In this document: one piece after another, positions 15,944 to 24,609 of the stretch
Layout of the letters: the number at the start of each line of letters is the position of its first letter
How positions within the stretch are numbered: position 1 is the first letter of the stretch
NCBI RefSeq assembly: GCF_006861655.1
Contig: NZ_SESI01000001.1
Span: forward strand, 260,328-324,327
Reading direction: 5' to 3'
Length of the DNA stretch: 64,000 nucleotides
Origin: Halonotius roseus
GTDB lineage: Archaea > Halobacteriota > Halobacteria > Halobacteriales > Haloferacaceae
Translations under genes and position numbers: made by a program
Notes under the pieces: model-generated
Databases searched by the model: none
What the model was told of the DNA's origin: nothing
The model's input: the letters and a program-made list of their open reading frames with translations, nothing else

Positions 15944-16834
15944 ATGGCCGAGCCGACAAACGAGCGGGCCGATCGACAGCCGGTCGGATCGGTGACCGAC
16001 GATGGACGGATCGTGACCAGCGATGCCGGCGATCGATCCGGGGATATCGGATGGCGGCTGCTGGGAAAGCTGTGGGCGATCGTTCTCGTGGCCGGGCTTG
16101 GGTTTGGGGCGATCCTGCTGCCGGCCGTGTTGGTGCTCCCACTCCTTGCGGCGACGCTCGTGTTCCCGATCGAGCAACCGCTATCGCCGCTGGCGGAGCT
16201 GACGATCAACTTCGTGTTCGGGCAGATTCTGGCGATGGGCGGGATCACCGCCGCCTATCTGTGGGCGACCGGCAAGGATATCTCCTTTGTCCGGATTCGC
16301 AAGCCGACACTGTTTCACCTGCTGGTGATCGCTGTCGCGCCGTTTGCCGTCCTGTTTGCGATCGGCACCGTCAATCTCATCTCGTTTGCCCTCGGCGTTC
16401 AGGCCGCCTCACACAGCCTGCTGAACTTCGAGGGGATCGAGCCAACCTTCTATCTGCTGTTGATCCCGTTTATGATCCTTGTTGTCGGGCCGTTTGAGGA
16501 ACTGCTCTACCGAGGGGTGATCCAAACACGGCTGACAAACTCCTTTAGTCGTCCAGCGGCGATCGTGCTGGCGAGTTTCATTTTCGTGCCGATCCACCTG
16601 ACGGCATACAGCTCGGCTGGGGCGACCCCGGTGCAGGTACTGGCGGCCTTCGCGGCGTTGTTCGCCGGCTCGGTCATCTACGGGACGCTCTATGAGTTGA
16701 CGGAGAATCTGACCGTCGTCGCGCTCGCCCACGGGCTCACGAACTCGGTTCAGCTTGGGTTCATCTACCTCATCTCGACCAGCGAGGAACTCCAAGAGCT
16801 GGCAAACCAGGCGACGGTGCTCGTCGGTCTCTGA
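15944..16834 (+). CDS. CPBP family intramembrane metalloprotease (CAAX-like)
   Basis: 296 residues from ATG 15944, with a polar ~40-residue N-terminus followed by about seven hydrophobic helices. CPBP motifs are present: EELLYRG (the E-E-x-x-x-R motif) near 184, FIFVPIHL with its His, and ALAHGLTNS. Members of this family cleave prenylated proteins or process peptides in the membrane. The long in-frame extension to 15725 has no start signal and is rejected. Substrate unknown. Confidence 0.88.
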   Translation: MAEPTNERADRQPVGSVTDDGRIVTSDAGDRSGDIGWRLLGKLWAIVLVAGLGFGAILLPAVLVLPLLAATLVFPIEQPLSPLAELTINFVFGQILAMGGITAAYLWATGKDISFVRIRKPTLFHLLVIAVAPFAVLFAIGTVNLISFALGVQAASHSLLNFEGIEPTFYLLLIPFMILVVGPFEELLYRGVIQTRLTNSFSRPAAIVLASFIFVPIHLTAYSSAGATPVQVLAAFAALFAGSVIYGTLYELTENLTVVALAHGLTNSVQLGFIYLISTSEELQELANQATVLVGL

Positions 16835-16912
16835 TCGCGGTCGACGCTCATCGTCTCGGTTCGGCGGGCCAACCATCCGGGGTATTTTATCGACAGATCC
16901 CCACGATCCGGT

Positions 16913-17548
16913 GTGGATGCCCACCAGCCCCAGTTAGAGAACCCCTTCGGCATGGACGAGCAGTGCACCAACTGTCCGGGGCTCTGCGAGGAACGCACCA
17001 ACGTTGTCCACGGCTACGGCGATGTCGGCGGCGAGTTCATTTTCATCGCCGAACGCCCGAGCGAGGGAGCCGACACGGCGGGAATCCCTTTCACCGGCGA
17101 CGAGGCCGGTCGCCGCCTCCAGTGGATCCTCGGCGAGCTCGGCTTCGTCCGCTCGGAGCCAGACGCCGCCAAACCGGACATGCAGAACGCTTTCTGTACC
17201 TATTTGACGCGCTGTCGACACCCAGACCGCAAGCCAAGCAAAAACGAGATCGACACCTGCGAGCCGTATCTCAACGCCGAGATCCGGATGATGAATCCCC
17301 AGATCATCGTCCCGATCGGCCAGCGGGTGATCGAATCGCTGGCGATGGAGTACACGACCCAGTCGCCGGACAGCTTCGATATCGACGAGGTACACGCGAC
17401 GACGGTTCGCGGCCGTGGGTTCGAACTCGTCCCGATGCTCGAACTCGATCGGCAGTCCGATGCCGACAGCGAGGCCTTCATCGAGCATATGACCGAGAAC
17501 GTGTTTTCGCGGGATTATCGCCAGACAAAGGGTCGACAGAGTCGCTGA
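16913..17548 (+). CDS. Uracil-DNA glycosylase superfamily protein (family 4-like, Fe-S)
   Basis: 211 residues from a GTG start; MDAHQPQLENPFGMD is the typical haloarchaeal N-terminus. C17, C20 and C24, with C94/C101/C115-region cysteines (AFCTYLTRCRHPDRKPS, IDTCEPYL), fit the 4Fe-4S cluster of family 4/5 UDGs. The glycosylase motifs are GEFIFIAERPSEGAD and IIVPIGQRVIESL, variants of GEAPG and HPS. It would remove uracil from DNA in base excision repair. ERPSEGAD departs from the usual catalytic GEAPG, so activity should be treated as inferred. Confidence 0.82.
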   Translation: MDAHQPQLENPFGMDEQCTNCPGLCEERTNVVHGYGDVGGEFIFIAERPSEGADTAGIPFTGDEAGRRLQWILGELGFVRSEPDAAKPDMQNAFCTYLTRCRHPDRKPSKNEIDTCEPYLNAEIRMMNPQIIVPIGQRVIESLAMEYTTQSPDSFDIDEVHATTVRGRGFELVPMLELDRQSDADSEAFIEHMTENVFSRDYRQTKGRQSR

Positions 17549-17624
17549 TAACGCTCGCCGATGGGGATCCTCCCGTCCAACTGGGATCACCGTGTTCAAG
17601 ACGCCGCCGCCCCGAGCCGTCGGT

Positions 17625-18383
17625 ATGACCGTAATCGCCGTGATGGCGTTGCCGCCGCGTGAGGGTCTTGTGTTGCCGACGCTCGCAGAAACGAGCCCGC
17701 TGTCGAGTGCGGCGGCCGCCGAGCTGTATGCGGCCTCGCTTGCCGATACGATCCGCGCCATCGACCGCTCGGGCGCGGAGCCGTTGATCAACTATCCGGA
17801 ATCCGATCAGCTGCCGGACGCCCACCAAACCGACACCGAGCCGGTCGCCGAGCTCCGCGCGGTCGTTGCCGACGCGCTTGAGGACTCCGCTGACGTACGA
17901 TTCGAACCCCAGGTCGGCTCGACGTTTTCGGCGCGAGCGGGCAACACCGTCACGCATCTCCTCCGTGAGGAAGACGCAGCATCGGTGGCCGTCATCCGGG
18001 GGACGGCACCGCTGTTGTCGCGGACGATGATCGACGAGGCGGCGATGAAGCTCCGCACCAACGATGTGGTTCTCGGCCCGACGACCGAGGGGCGGGTCTA
18101 CTACGCCGGCTTTACCGAGCCGATCGACTTCGCCGAGGTCTTCGAGGGGGTCGAACTCCAACGCCTCGCCGACCGGGCGGCCGATGCCGATCTGTCGACC
18201 GCGTTTCTCCGCTCCTCGCCGGTCATCGAAACCGGCGCGGATCTCCGCACGCTGCTCCCGGAGCTGCGCGCCCGGATCGCCGCCGAACGGATCGTCCCCG
18301 AGCGAACCGCGGCGTTCGTCCACGACCACGGGCTCGCTGTCGTCGACACCGATGACGGGCTCGAACTCGTCGCCGATCACTGA
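17625..18383 (+). CDS. DUF2064-like (nucleotidyl/glycosyltransferase-fold) protein
   Basis: 252 residues from ATG 17625. MTVIAVMALPPREGLVLPTL starts a Rossmann-like GT-A fold; VAVIRGTAPLLSRTMIDEAAMKL and NDVVLGPTTEGRVYYAGFTEP match the layout of DUF2064/TIGR04282 proteins (D-L-P in relatives is RGTAP here). Function unknown; family members are annotated as putative glycosyltransferases. The start at 17592 would add 11 poorly supported residues. Confidence 0.7.
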   Translation: MTVIAVMALPPREGLVLPTLAETSPLSSAAAAELYAASLADTIRAIDRSGAEPLINYPESDQLPDAHQTDTEPVAELRAVVADALEDSADVRFEPQVGSTFSARAGNTVTHLLREEDAASVAVIRGTAPLLSRTMIDEAAMKLRTNDVVLGPTTEGRVYYAGFTEPIDFAEVFEGVELQRLADRAADADLSTAFLRSSPVIETGADLRTLLPELRARIAAERIVPERTAAFVHDHGLAVVDTDDGLELVADH

Positions 18384-18407
18384 TCGCGGGTCGGTCGGAA
18401 GCAAGGA

Positions 18408-18665
18408 TTAGCGATGCTTGTCGATCCATTCGCAGAACGACACAAAATCCTGCGCGCCAGCGTCGTCGGCGATATCATGGAGTGTCCCGATGCTGATCGA
18501 ATCGTGGGCAGGGACAGTCACAACACGGGTCTCTGCCGCTTCGTGGCTGTCTGGTGGCTCCCACCGCAGAATCAGGTGATCACCATTCGTACGGACGTGC
18601 CGAAAGCTACCGACGTTGACCAGCACCTTGTACACATCCTTACCCGAAAAATCCCGCGTCACCAT
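18408..18665 (-). CDS. hicA: HicA family toxin (mRNA interferase)
   Basis: 85-residue HicA-like double-stranded-RNA-binding fold: VTRDFSGKDVYKVLVNVGSF, then RTNGDHLILRW with the family His (D-H in place of G-S-H), VTVPAHDSISIGTLHDIADDAG and a C-terminal FVSFCEWIDKH. HicA toxins cleave mRNA and are neutralised by HicB. It lies 2 bases after the hicB-like gene, so toxin is last in the operon, the reverse of the common hicAB order. Confidence 0.85.
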   Translation of the reverse strand: MVTRDFSGKDVYKVLVNVGSFRHVRTNGDHLILRWEPPDSHEAAETRVVTVPAHDSISIGTLHDIADDAGAQDFVSFCEWIDKHR

Positions 18666-18667
18666 CG

Positions 18668-19348
18668 CTACTGCAGGACATCGGGGAGGTCATCGTCTTG
18701 TGAGCGAGCGACTTCGGGGTCGACACCGAGATCGCGGATTTCCTCGTCGGTTGGCGGCTCCCCGCCATCATCCTCCACCGCCGCAACGACGGCATCGAGA
18801 TTGTCGAGTGCATCTGATCGGGTTTCGCCTTGTGCTGTCACCTCGACACTGAGGTCACGAGCCGTCCACTGTCCATCCGGATTTTTTATTAGACGAACTT
18901 CTTCCGTGGACAGATCTGCATCATCGAGATTGACTGAGAACGACTCTGTTAACAAGTCAGAACTAAGTCCAACAGCGGAACCCTCCTTCAAATCTTGATT
19001 AGTGATTTCTCCACAGATTACTTTCTCTATTTTATCTAATCTTTCTTCTATAGAACCAAGCTTCTCTTGGATTTTATTTGGAAAATTCCAATTTCTTTCT
19101 CCTTGATCGTTCGATAATTCTGGTTGTTGAATTCCGCTAGCGGTAATCATACTGCCTTGGTCGATATCTACAACCAAGCGGCGGCCAGCTTCCTTATCAA
19201 TAAGCTCCGATACACTGGCTTCTGCCATTACTGTCTCGTCATCATTAGACAGCTTCACCCACTCCATATCAGTTAAATTGCTAATTTTATTTTGAGAACT
19301 CTCTGGAGGTTGGAAAACATCGTCAACTTTCAATTGCTTATTTTTCAT
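18668..19348 (-). CDS. hicB: HicB-like antitoxin fused to an unknown N-terminal domain
   Basis: 226 residues. Residues ~149-226 are HicB-like: VRLIKNPDGQWTARDLSVEV, QGETRSDALDNLDAVVAAVE, and an acidic tail with RDLGVDPE that is typical of haloarchaeal HicB. Residues 1-148 are not HicB: a Gln/Asn/Ser-rich region, an alpha/beta stretch, and a coiled-coil-like helix at ~90-112. DNA for the HicB part is GC-rich; DNA for the N-terminal part is strikingly AT-rich, changing at about 18890. This suggests a recombination fusion. It starts 3 bases after the 248-residue gene. Confidence 0.72.
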   Translation of the reverse strand: MKNKQLKVDDVFQPPESSQNKISNLTDMEWVKLSNDDETVMAEASVSELIDKEAGRRLVVDIDQGSMITASGIQQPELSNDQGERNWNFPNKIQEKLGSIEERLDKIEKVICGEITNQDLKEGSAVGLSSDLLTESFSVNLDDADLSTEEVRLIKNPDGQWTARDLSVEVTAQGETRSDALDNLDAVVAAVEDDGGEPPTDEEIRDLGVDPEVARSQDDDLPDVLQ

Positions 19349-19351
19349 GAT

Positions 19352-20098
19352 TTATTCCTCGTTGATGCTTTGTTCTAATCTGTCGTATATTTCTTCTTCA
19401 CTCAATTCAGCTATCTCTTCTTTTGACAGATCCGTATTAGACAGTAAAGCTTCTATTAGTAAATCGCTTCGCTTGTTCTCTGAATGGTGATAATCTACCA
19501 CCTCTTCAAAAGAATCTTCTAAGCGCTCAATTTCTTCATCTGTAAGCGCGTTGTACCCTGATGCATCTTTTAATTGTTCCAGAAGGTGCTCAACTAATCC
19601 TACCAGACCAGTTGAAGTCGATACAAAAGTGAATTTGTCTTCAAGAGTTTTTACATTATGTCTGAAGTTAATAGACTCTAATTCTGAATCTGTGATTTCT
19701 ATGCTAGTATTGATATCTGTCCACCCCTCAGAGCCAACATATTCTTTTGTGCGACTCTGTTGTATTTCAGCCTCAAATTTTATATTGCATTTTTTTAACC
19801 ACTGATTCAAATCATCATTTATTGTTTTAGGAATATCGTAATGATGGTAGTAGCTAATAGAATGAAGAATTGCACTTGAAACTGTGTTTGCCGATTCATA
19901 TGATTCCGAATCTTCGATTAGTACTCTAGACAGAGCAGCTCGGAGCGTGTCAGCACTGGCAATCTCATCAACTCGGTGTAGATTTTCTTCCAGAGCAATG
20001 TATAGTAAATCTGTATTTTCTAAAATAATGCTCTGATGATCCGCGACAGCCTCAAATGGAGTATCATACTCCGAGACAATTTCCTCATCAAAACTCAT
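19352..20098 (-). CDS. Unknown AT-rich alpha-helical protein, first gene of HicA/HicB-like operon
   Basis: 248 residues, ATG 20098, predicted almost fully helical, acidic, no membrane segment and no recognised domain. Segments: SADTLRAALSRVLIED, ILHSISYYHHYDIPKTINDD, GLVGLVEHLLEQLKDAS and a C-terminal LSKEEIAELSEEEIYDRL helix pair. The DNA is far more AT-rich than the genome around it, pointing to recent transfer. Only 3 bases before the HicB-like gene, so it is co-transcribed; TATTAAC at about 20128 could be the promoter core. Confidence 0.7.
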   Translation of the reverse strand: MSFDEEIVSEYDTPFEAVADHQSIILENTDLLYIALEENLHRVDEIASADTLRAALSRVLIEDSESYESANTVSSAILHSISYYHHYDIPKTINDDLNQWLKKCNIKFEAEIQQSRTKEYVGSEGWTDINTSIEITDSELESINFRHNVKTLEDKFTFVSTSTGLVGLVEHLLEQLKDASGYNALTDEEIERLEDSFEEVVDYHHSENKRSDLLIEALLSNTDLSKEEIAELSEEEIYDRLEQSINEE

Positions 20099-20157
20099 CG
20101 TAGATGAATATTTGATTCGGTATGGTTAATATCCTTTTCGCCCCCTACTAGAACTAT

Positions 20158-20832
20158 TCAAGCCACAGCCTCATCGACCGGCTCAACACGGATCGAGCGC
20201 GCAACAGATTCGGGCAGACTCTGTTCGTCGCCGTCGGGGGTGACAACAGTCACCATCCCAAACGGCGCGATATCGACGAGTTCGAGCTCGGTTCCGGGGG
20301 TGATGCCGGCGTTTTCGAGATAGGTGAGCTCGTCCTCGTCGCGGTCGCTAACGCGGCTTACGACGACGTGGTCACCGGGCTCGAACTCGGTGAGGCGGTC
20401 GGTGTCGTCACCCTCGATCGGGTCGAGATCGACGCCCGGGATCGGGTCGCCGTGGGGATCGACCGAGGGGTTATCGAGGGCCTCGGCGACGCGGCGTTCG
20501 AACTCCTCAGAGATGTGGTGTTCTAAGGCGTCGGCCTCCTCGTGTACCTCGTGCCAGTCGTAGTCGAGATGTTCGGTCAGATAGGTCTCAAGCAGGCGGT
20601 GATGGCGGATAACTTCGAGGGCAACCGTCTCGCCTTCCTCGGTTAGCTCGACGCCTTTGTACTTCTCGTGGTCGATAAGGTCGTGATCGGCCAGCGAACT
20701 CACCATGCTGGTGACCGTCGGCGGCGTCTTCTCAAGATACTCCGCGATCGCCGAGGTCGACACCGGCGGGCCACGCTCGGTCTGAAGGACGTAGATCGCC
20801 TTCAGGTAATCCTCCATGGTGTCGCTGAACAT
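20158..20832 (-). CDS. DtxR/MntR-family metal-dependent transcriptional regulator
   Basis: 224 residues. N-terminal winged HTH (MEDYLKAIYVLQ, STSAIAEYLEKTPPTVTSMV), then the dimerisation and metal-binding region (HHRLLETYLTEHLDYDWHEVH, EADALEHHIS) with the expected His, Glu and Asp ligands. It ends with an SH3-like FeoA domain (~140-215). In haloarchaea such proteins (SirR, TroR, Idr) control Fe/Mn genes. The sequence does not say which metal is sensed. A DtxR-like half-site lies upstream of the ZIP gene at 62.06 kb. Confidence 0.9.
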   Translation of the reverse strand: MFSDTMEDYLKAIYVLQTERGPPVSTSAIAEYLEKTPPTVTSMVSSLADHDLIDHEKYKGVELTEEGETVALEVIRHHRLLETYLTEHLDYDWHEVHEEADALEHHISEEFERRVAEALDNPSVDPHGDPIPGVDLDPIEGDDTDRLTEFEPGDHVVVSRVSDRDEDELTYLENAGITPGTELELVDIAPFGMVTVVTPDGDEQSLPESVARSIRVEPVDEAVA

Positions 20833-20854
20833 ACAGGGTCTAGCGGTGTCGGCG

Positions 20855-20921
20855 GCAAATAGCTACCGGGGCGTGCTGTCGCTCCGGCAGCAAATAGCTA
20901 CCAGGGCGTGCCGTCGCTCCG
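20855..20921. repeat. 32-bp imperfect tandem repeat x2 next to a stop codon
   Basis: Copies at 20855-20886 and 20890-20921 (GCAAATAGCTACC[A/G]GGGCGTG...GTCGCTCCG) with a 35-base period. A partial third copy appears to run into the stop codon of the threonine-synthase-like gene at 20926. It fills the short gap between that stop and the DtxR gene start. Confidence 0.8.
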
Positions 20922-20925
20922 GTGA

Positions 20926-22152
20926 CTACCCACCGGGGCCCATCAGATGGCTCCGAAGGATGTCCGGCGTCTTGGTACCGGATTCGGTGTTGAGCAACAC
21001 CACGGTCTCGTCGCCACCGAAGCCGGTCTCTTCGGCGTACCGCCACGCGCCCGCGGGGGCCGCGCCGCCGGCCGCCCCCATCTCGATGACCTCGTTGCTG
21101 GCGACGGCAACGGCCGATTCGAGGATCTCGTCGTCGTCGACGGTGACAGCCGTCCCATCGAGTCGCTCGACGGCGGCGACAGCCTGCGGGCCGCCGGCGG
21201 GATCGGGAACCTCCAACTCGCCGACGATCGTATCCGGCACGGCCCACGGCTCAGGGTCGCTCGCGCCGCTCTCGACGGCGGTGGCGATCGGCGCACAGCC
21301 GGTCGGCTGGACGGCGACGAGCATCGGCGTCTCGTCAGCAACACCGAGTTCGACCAGCTCCTCGAAGCCGGCGGCAACACCGACGACCAGCTCGCCGGTA
21401 CTTGTCGGGACGAAGACGACATCCGGAACACCTCCGAGATCCGCATACAGCTCGAAGGCCAGCGTCTTCGCGCCCTCCTGGCGGTATGGCGTGGTGAACT
21501 CCTGGAGTGAGTAGTAGTCGCCGGCCAACTGCTCATCGACGGCGGCCGCGGCATCCGCGTACCGCCCGCCGACGACCTGCATCTCCCCGCCGTGGACGTT
21601 GATCATCGCCTTGTTCGAAAACGCCGACCGCGAGGGGACGAAGGCGTACGATCGGAGGCCAAGCCGTCCGAGATACGCCGCCGCCGACTGCCCGCTGTTG
21701 CCGGTCGTCGCCAGCGCGACCGGTTCGACAGCCTCGGGGTCGTCCCGCGCCGCGATCGCGGTCGCGGCCACGCTCATCCCGCGGTCGTAGACTGTCCCCG
21801 TCGGGTTCCGGCTCTCGTCCTTGATGAACACACCCTCGACGCCGAGTTCGTCGGCCAGTCGATCGGCGGCGACGAGTGGTGTATCGCCCTCGCCGGCGGT
21901 GACAGCGTCGTCAGCGTCGAAGGGCAACAGCGCGTCGTACCGCCACTGGCCTGGCGGGTGCTCCGTCTCGGATACCCCATCGCTGTCGTCGGCCGTGGAT
22001 TCGCCAACGAACCCGGCGGCGTCGATCGCGCTGTAGTCGTAGGCGACAGTACAGGCAGCACCACAGTCCGGACAGCCCTGATCGGCAGCAAGCGGGTGGG
22101 ATGTCTCACACGCCGGACACCGCAACCCCTGAACAGCCCCCGTTGGTTCCAT
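20926..22152 (-). CDS. Threonine-synthase-like PLP-fold protein lacking the PLP lysine
   Basis: 408 residues from ATG 22152. An N-terminal zinc ribbon (CPAC, CPDC at ~12-35) precedes a fold-type II PLP domain with SFEVDR-like start, KDESRNPTG, TTGNSGQSAAAY and the C-terminal VVLLNTESGTKTPD. The canonical S-x-K-x-R PLP lysine motif reads TVYDRG here: Tyr stands where Lys should form the Schiff base. The aminotransferase-free lyase chemistry should therefore fail, although the PLP phosphate and substrate loops remain. It could be a regulator, a ligand-binding paralogue, or use another lysine. Confidence 0.8.
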   Translation of the reverse strand: MEPTGAVQGLRCPACETSHPLAADQGCPDCGAACTVAYDYSAIDAAGFVGESTADDSDGVSETEHPPGQWRYDALLPFDADDAVTAGEGDTPLVAADRLADELGVEGVFIKDESRNPTGTVYDRGMSVAATAIAARDDPEAVEPVALATTGNSGQSAAAYLGRLGLRSYAFVPSRSAFSNKAMINVHGGEMQVVGGRYADAAAAVDEQLAGDYYSLQEFTTPYRQEGAKTLAFELYADLGGVPDVVFVPTSTGELVVGVAAGFEELVELGVADETPMLVAVQPTGCAPIATAVESGASDPEPWAVPDTIVGELEVPDPAGGPQAVAAVERLDGTAVTVDDDEILESAVAVASNEVIEMGAAGGAAPAGAWRYAEETGFGGDETVVLLNTESGTKTPDILRSHLMGPGG

Positions 22153-22297
22153 ACCCGGCGTTGGCGACCGACGCCCTAAGCCCTTCCCGTCGCCATCGCG
22201 GAGCCGGAGTCCGGAGTCGTCACCGAGAGGGTGCTCAGGATCGCTGTGTGGCACCTAATAGCAAGCTATTATGTGGTCGGCAGTATATCACAGATCG

Positions 22298-23290
22298 ATG
22301 GCTCCCCGCCTCACCCGACGACACGCGCTTGCTGGTGGGACAACCGCCCTCCTTGGCGGGACAGCCGGCTGTCTTCGCGGCGAGCCACCCGAGGGGACGG
22401 TCGACTACGCCGCGCTCGATCAGATCGAGTGGGAGACCGCGCCGCCGCTCAAGGAGACCACGGCGGGCACCCCGAAACCGGTGTTTCGGGAGTATATCGC
22501 CGACGAGGATCCGAATACAGTGCTGATCTTATTTCACAATGCCACCCTCGATAGCCGGATGCTCCGGCCGCTGGCGTCTGCGATCGCCGACACCGGGGTC
22601 GCCCACGTCATCACGCCCGACATCCGTGGCCACGGCCCCGAGCCGATCCGCCGCGGGGATACCGACTACGTCGGCCAGCTCATCGATGACCTCCAAGCGA
22701 TCGTTAGCACCGCAAACGGCCTGCAGCGACCCGAACCGCTCGATGAGTTTGGAACGGTCATCATCGGCGGCCACGGAGCCGGCGGCGGATTTGCGACCCG
22801 GATCGGTGCTGATCCGCTGGGTGACAGCCTCGCCGACGCGTATTTGCTGTTGGCCCCACATCTCGGGCGGCTGCTCACCCCGACGACCCAACGCGCCTTT
22901 GGCGGCTGGCAGGAGTTCAACGCCCAGTCGATGCTGTTGGCCGGGACGCTCAACGGGCTCGGGATCGGGGTGTACAACGACACCGAGGTGCTCCGGTATG
23001 AGATGCCCGAGTCGGCCCGCTACGGCGGGGAAACGCTGTCGTATACGTTCCGGCTTGCGACCGAGTTGGTGCCCGACGAGCATACCGCGATCACCGAGCT
23101 CGGTCAGCCGACGCTGACGCTTGTTGGCAACGACGACGAGGCGGTGGAGCCGGCGGCCTACGAATCGCTGCTTGCCGACACCGAGGGCCACGAGCTGTCG
23201 CTGCTCGATGGCGTCTCCCATCTCGAACTGATGGCTCACCCCCAAACCCTTGAGCAGACGGTCGCGTGGATCGACTCCCTCGGGGGGTAG
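22298..23290 (+). CDS. Tat-exported alpha/beta-hydrolase-fold lipoprotein with altered nucleophile elbow
   Basis: 330 residues from ATG 22298. Tat motif (TRRHALAG) and lipobox GTAGC indicate a lipoprotein outside the cell. The mature part has the fold landmarks VLILFHNATLDSRM (oxyanion region), DIRGHGPEP, and a C-terminal VSHLELMAHP with the His. The nucleophile elbow reads GGHGAGG, with Gly where G-x-S-x-G needs Ser. Acid residue (GNDDEAV) and His are kept. Likely a non-hydrolytic binder, or an enzyme with another mechanism. Confidence 0.75.
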   Translation: MAPRLTRRHALAGGTTALLGGTAGCLRGEPPEGTVDYAALDQIEWETAPPLKETTAGTPKPVFREYIADEDPNTVLILFHNATLDSRMLRPLASAIADTGVAHVITPDIRGHGPEPIRRGDTDYVGQLIDDLQAIVSTANGLQRPEPLDEFGTVIIGGHGAGGGFATRIGADPLGDSLADAYLLLAPHLGRLLTPTTQRAFGGWQEFNAQSMLLAGTLNGLGIGVYNDTEVLRYEMPESARYGGETLSYTFRLATELVPDEHTAITELGQPTLTLVGNDDEAVEPAAYESLLADTEGHELSLLDGVSHLELMAHPQTLEQTVAWIDSLGG

Positions 23291-23325
23291 GATGCTTCTT
23301 TGTACCCCCCGCCACAAGGGATAGT

Positions 23326-24597
23326 ATGAGCCGTTCTGTTGTCGTTATCGGCGGCGGACTCGCCGGGTTGGTCGCCGCCCGGCATCTGGCTGACGGCGGC
23401 GCGGATGTCACGCTATATGATGCCAACGAGACCGTTGGCGGCCGGGTCACCACTCAGACCGAGGGCGGCTACACGCTGGATCGCGGCTTTCAGGTGCTGT
23501 TTACCGCCTACCCGGCCGTCCAACGAGAACTTGATCTCGCGGGCCTCGACCTCCGGCGGTTTTCGCCGGGCGCAACGATCGCCCGCCCCGGCAGCCGATC
23601 GGTGTTGGCCGATCCGCTGGGTGATCCGGGTGCCGCCCTCGCCAGCCTCCGCACCGATGAGGTCACCACAACCGACAAGCTGCGGACGCTCGCGCTCCGA
23701 CAGGATCTCGGGACACGATCCTACGACGAGCTCCTCCGGCGACCCGACACGTCGATCCGCGAGTGGCTCACCGAGTGGGGTTTTTCGGAGCAGTACATCA
23801 ACAACTTCATCGCGCCGTTTTACGGCGGAATCACCCTAGATCGGTCGCTGTCGACCTCGAAGCGCGTCTTCGAGTACACGTTCAAGGCCCTCAGCGACGG
23901 CGACAGCGCGGTGCCGGCCGACGGGATGGGCGCAATCGCCCGACAGCTCGCCGCTGCCGCGGCCGACGCCGGGGCGACGATCCAGACCGACGAGGCGGTC
24001 ACGGAACTCAAACAAAAACGCCGCCACGCGGTCGTCGTCACCGACAGCGATCGCCGCGCGGTCGACGCTGTCGTCGTTGCCACCGGGGCGCGACCAGCCG
24101 CCAGACTCACCGGCTGTGACTCGATCCCGACCGAGGGGGTCGGCTGTGTCACCCAACACTATCGGCTGCCCGACGCCGACGCTCTCGACACCGGCAAGCG
24201 ACTACTGTTGAACGCCGGCGACAGCGCGCCGAATACGGTCGTTCCGATGTCGACGGTGGCCCCCGAGTACGCCCCCGACGATGCGGTGTTACTGAACGCG
24301 ACGTTCCTCGGCGACGACGCCCTCGAAACCGACAGCAAGCAGTTGGCTGCCAAGACCCGCGAGACGCTCTCGGCGTGGTATCCCGAGCGGAGCTTCGAGG
24401 GGCTCGAACCCCTGCGAACCGACCGGATCCCGTTTGCGCAGTTCGCCCAACCACCCGGCGTTCACGAGTCGCTGCCGGACGTTCGGGATGGCGGGCGACG
24501 CACCTATCTGGCCGGGGAGTACACCGAGTGGTCGTCGATTCAGGGCGCGATGGAAAGTGGCCGGAAAGCCGCCCGCGCGGTGTTAGAAGATCAGTGA
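23326..24597 (+). CDS. FAD-dependent oxidoreductase (amine oxidase / phytoene desaturase-like)
   Basis: 423 residues from ATG 23326. N-terminal dinucleotide-binding fold GGGLAGLVAARHL at ~9-21 and the adjacent VGGRV motif. The middle has GFSEQYINNFIAPFYGGI, and the C-terminus LAGEYTEWSSIQGAMESGRKAA forms the second FAD contact. This resembles haloarchaeal NAD(P)/FAD-dependent oxidoreductases of the amine oxidase superfamily. No carotenoid genes are adjacent, so the substrate is open. Starts 35 bases after the hydrolase-like gene and may be co-transcribed. Confidence 0.85.
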   Translation: MSRSVVVIGGGLAGLVAARHLADGGADVTLYDANETVGGRVTTQTEGGYTLDRGFQVLFTAYPAVQRELDLAGLDLRRFSPGATIARPGSRSVLADPLGDPGAALASLRTDEVTTTDKLRTLALRQDLGTRSYDELLRRPDTSIREWLTEWGFSEQYINNFIAPFYGGITLDRSLSTSKRVFEYTFKALSDGDSAVPADGMGAIARQLAAAAADAGATIQTDEAVTELKQKRRHAVVVTDSDRRAVDAVVVATGARPAARLTGCDSIPTEGVGCVTQHYRLPDADALDTGKRLLLNAGDSAPNTVVPMSTVAPEYAPDDAVLLNATFLGDDALETDSKQLAAKTRETLSAWYPERSFEGLEPLRTDRIPFAQFAQPPGVHESLPDVRDGGRRTYLAGEYTEWSSIQGAMESGRKAARAVLEDQ

Positions 24598-24609
24598 GCA
24601 ACCAAATTG

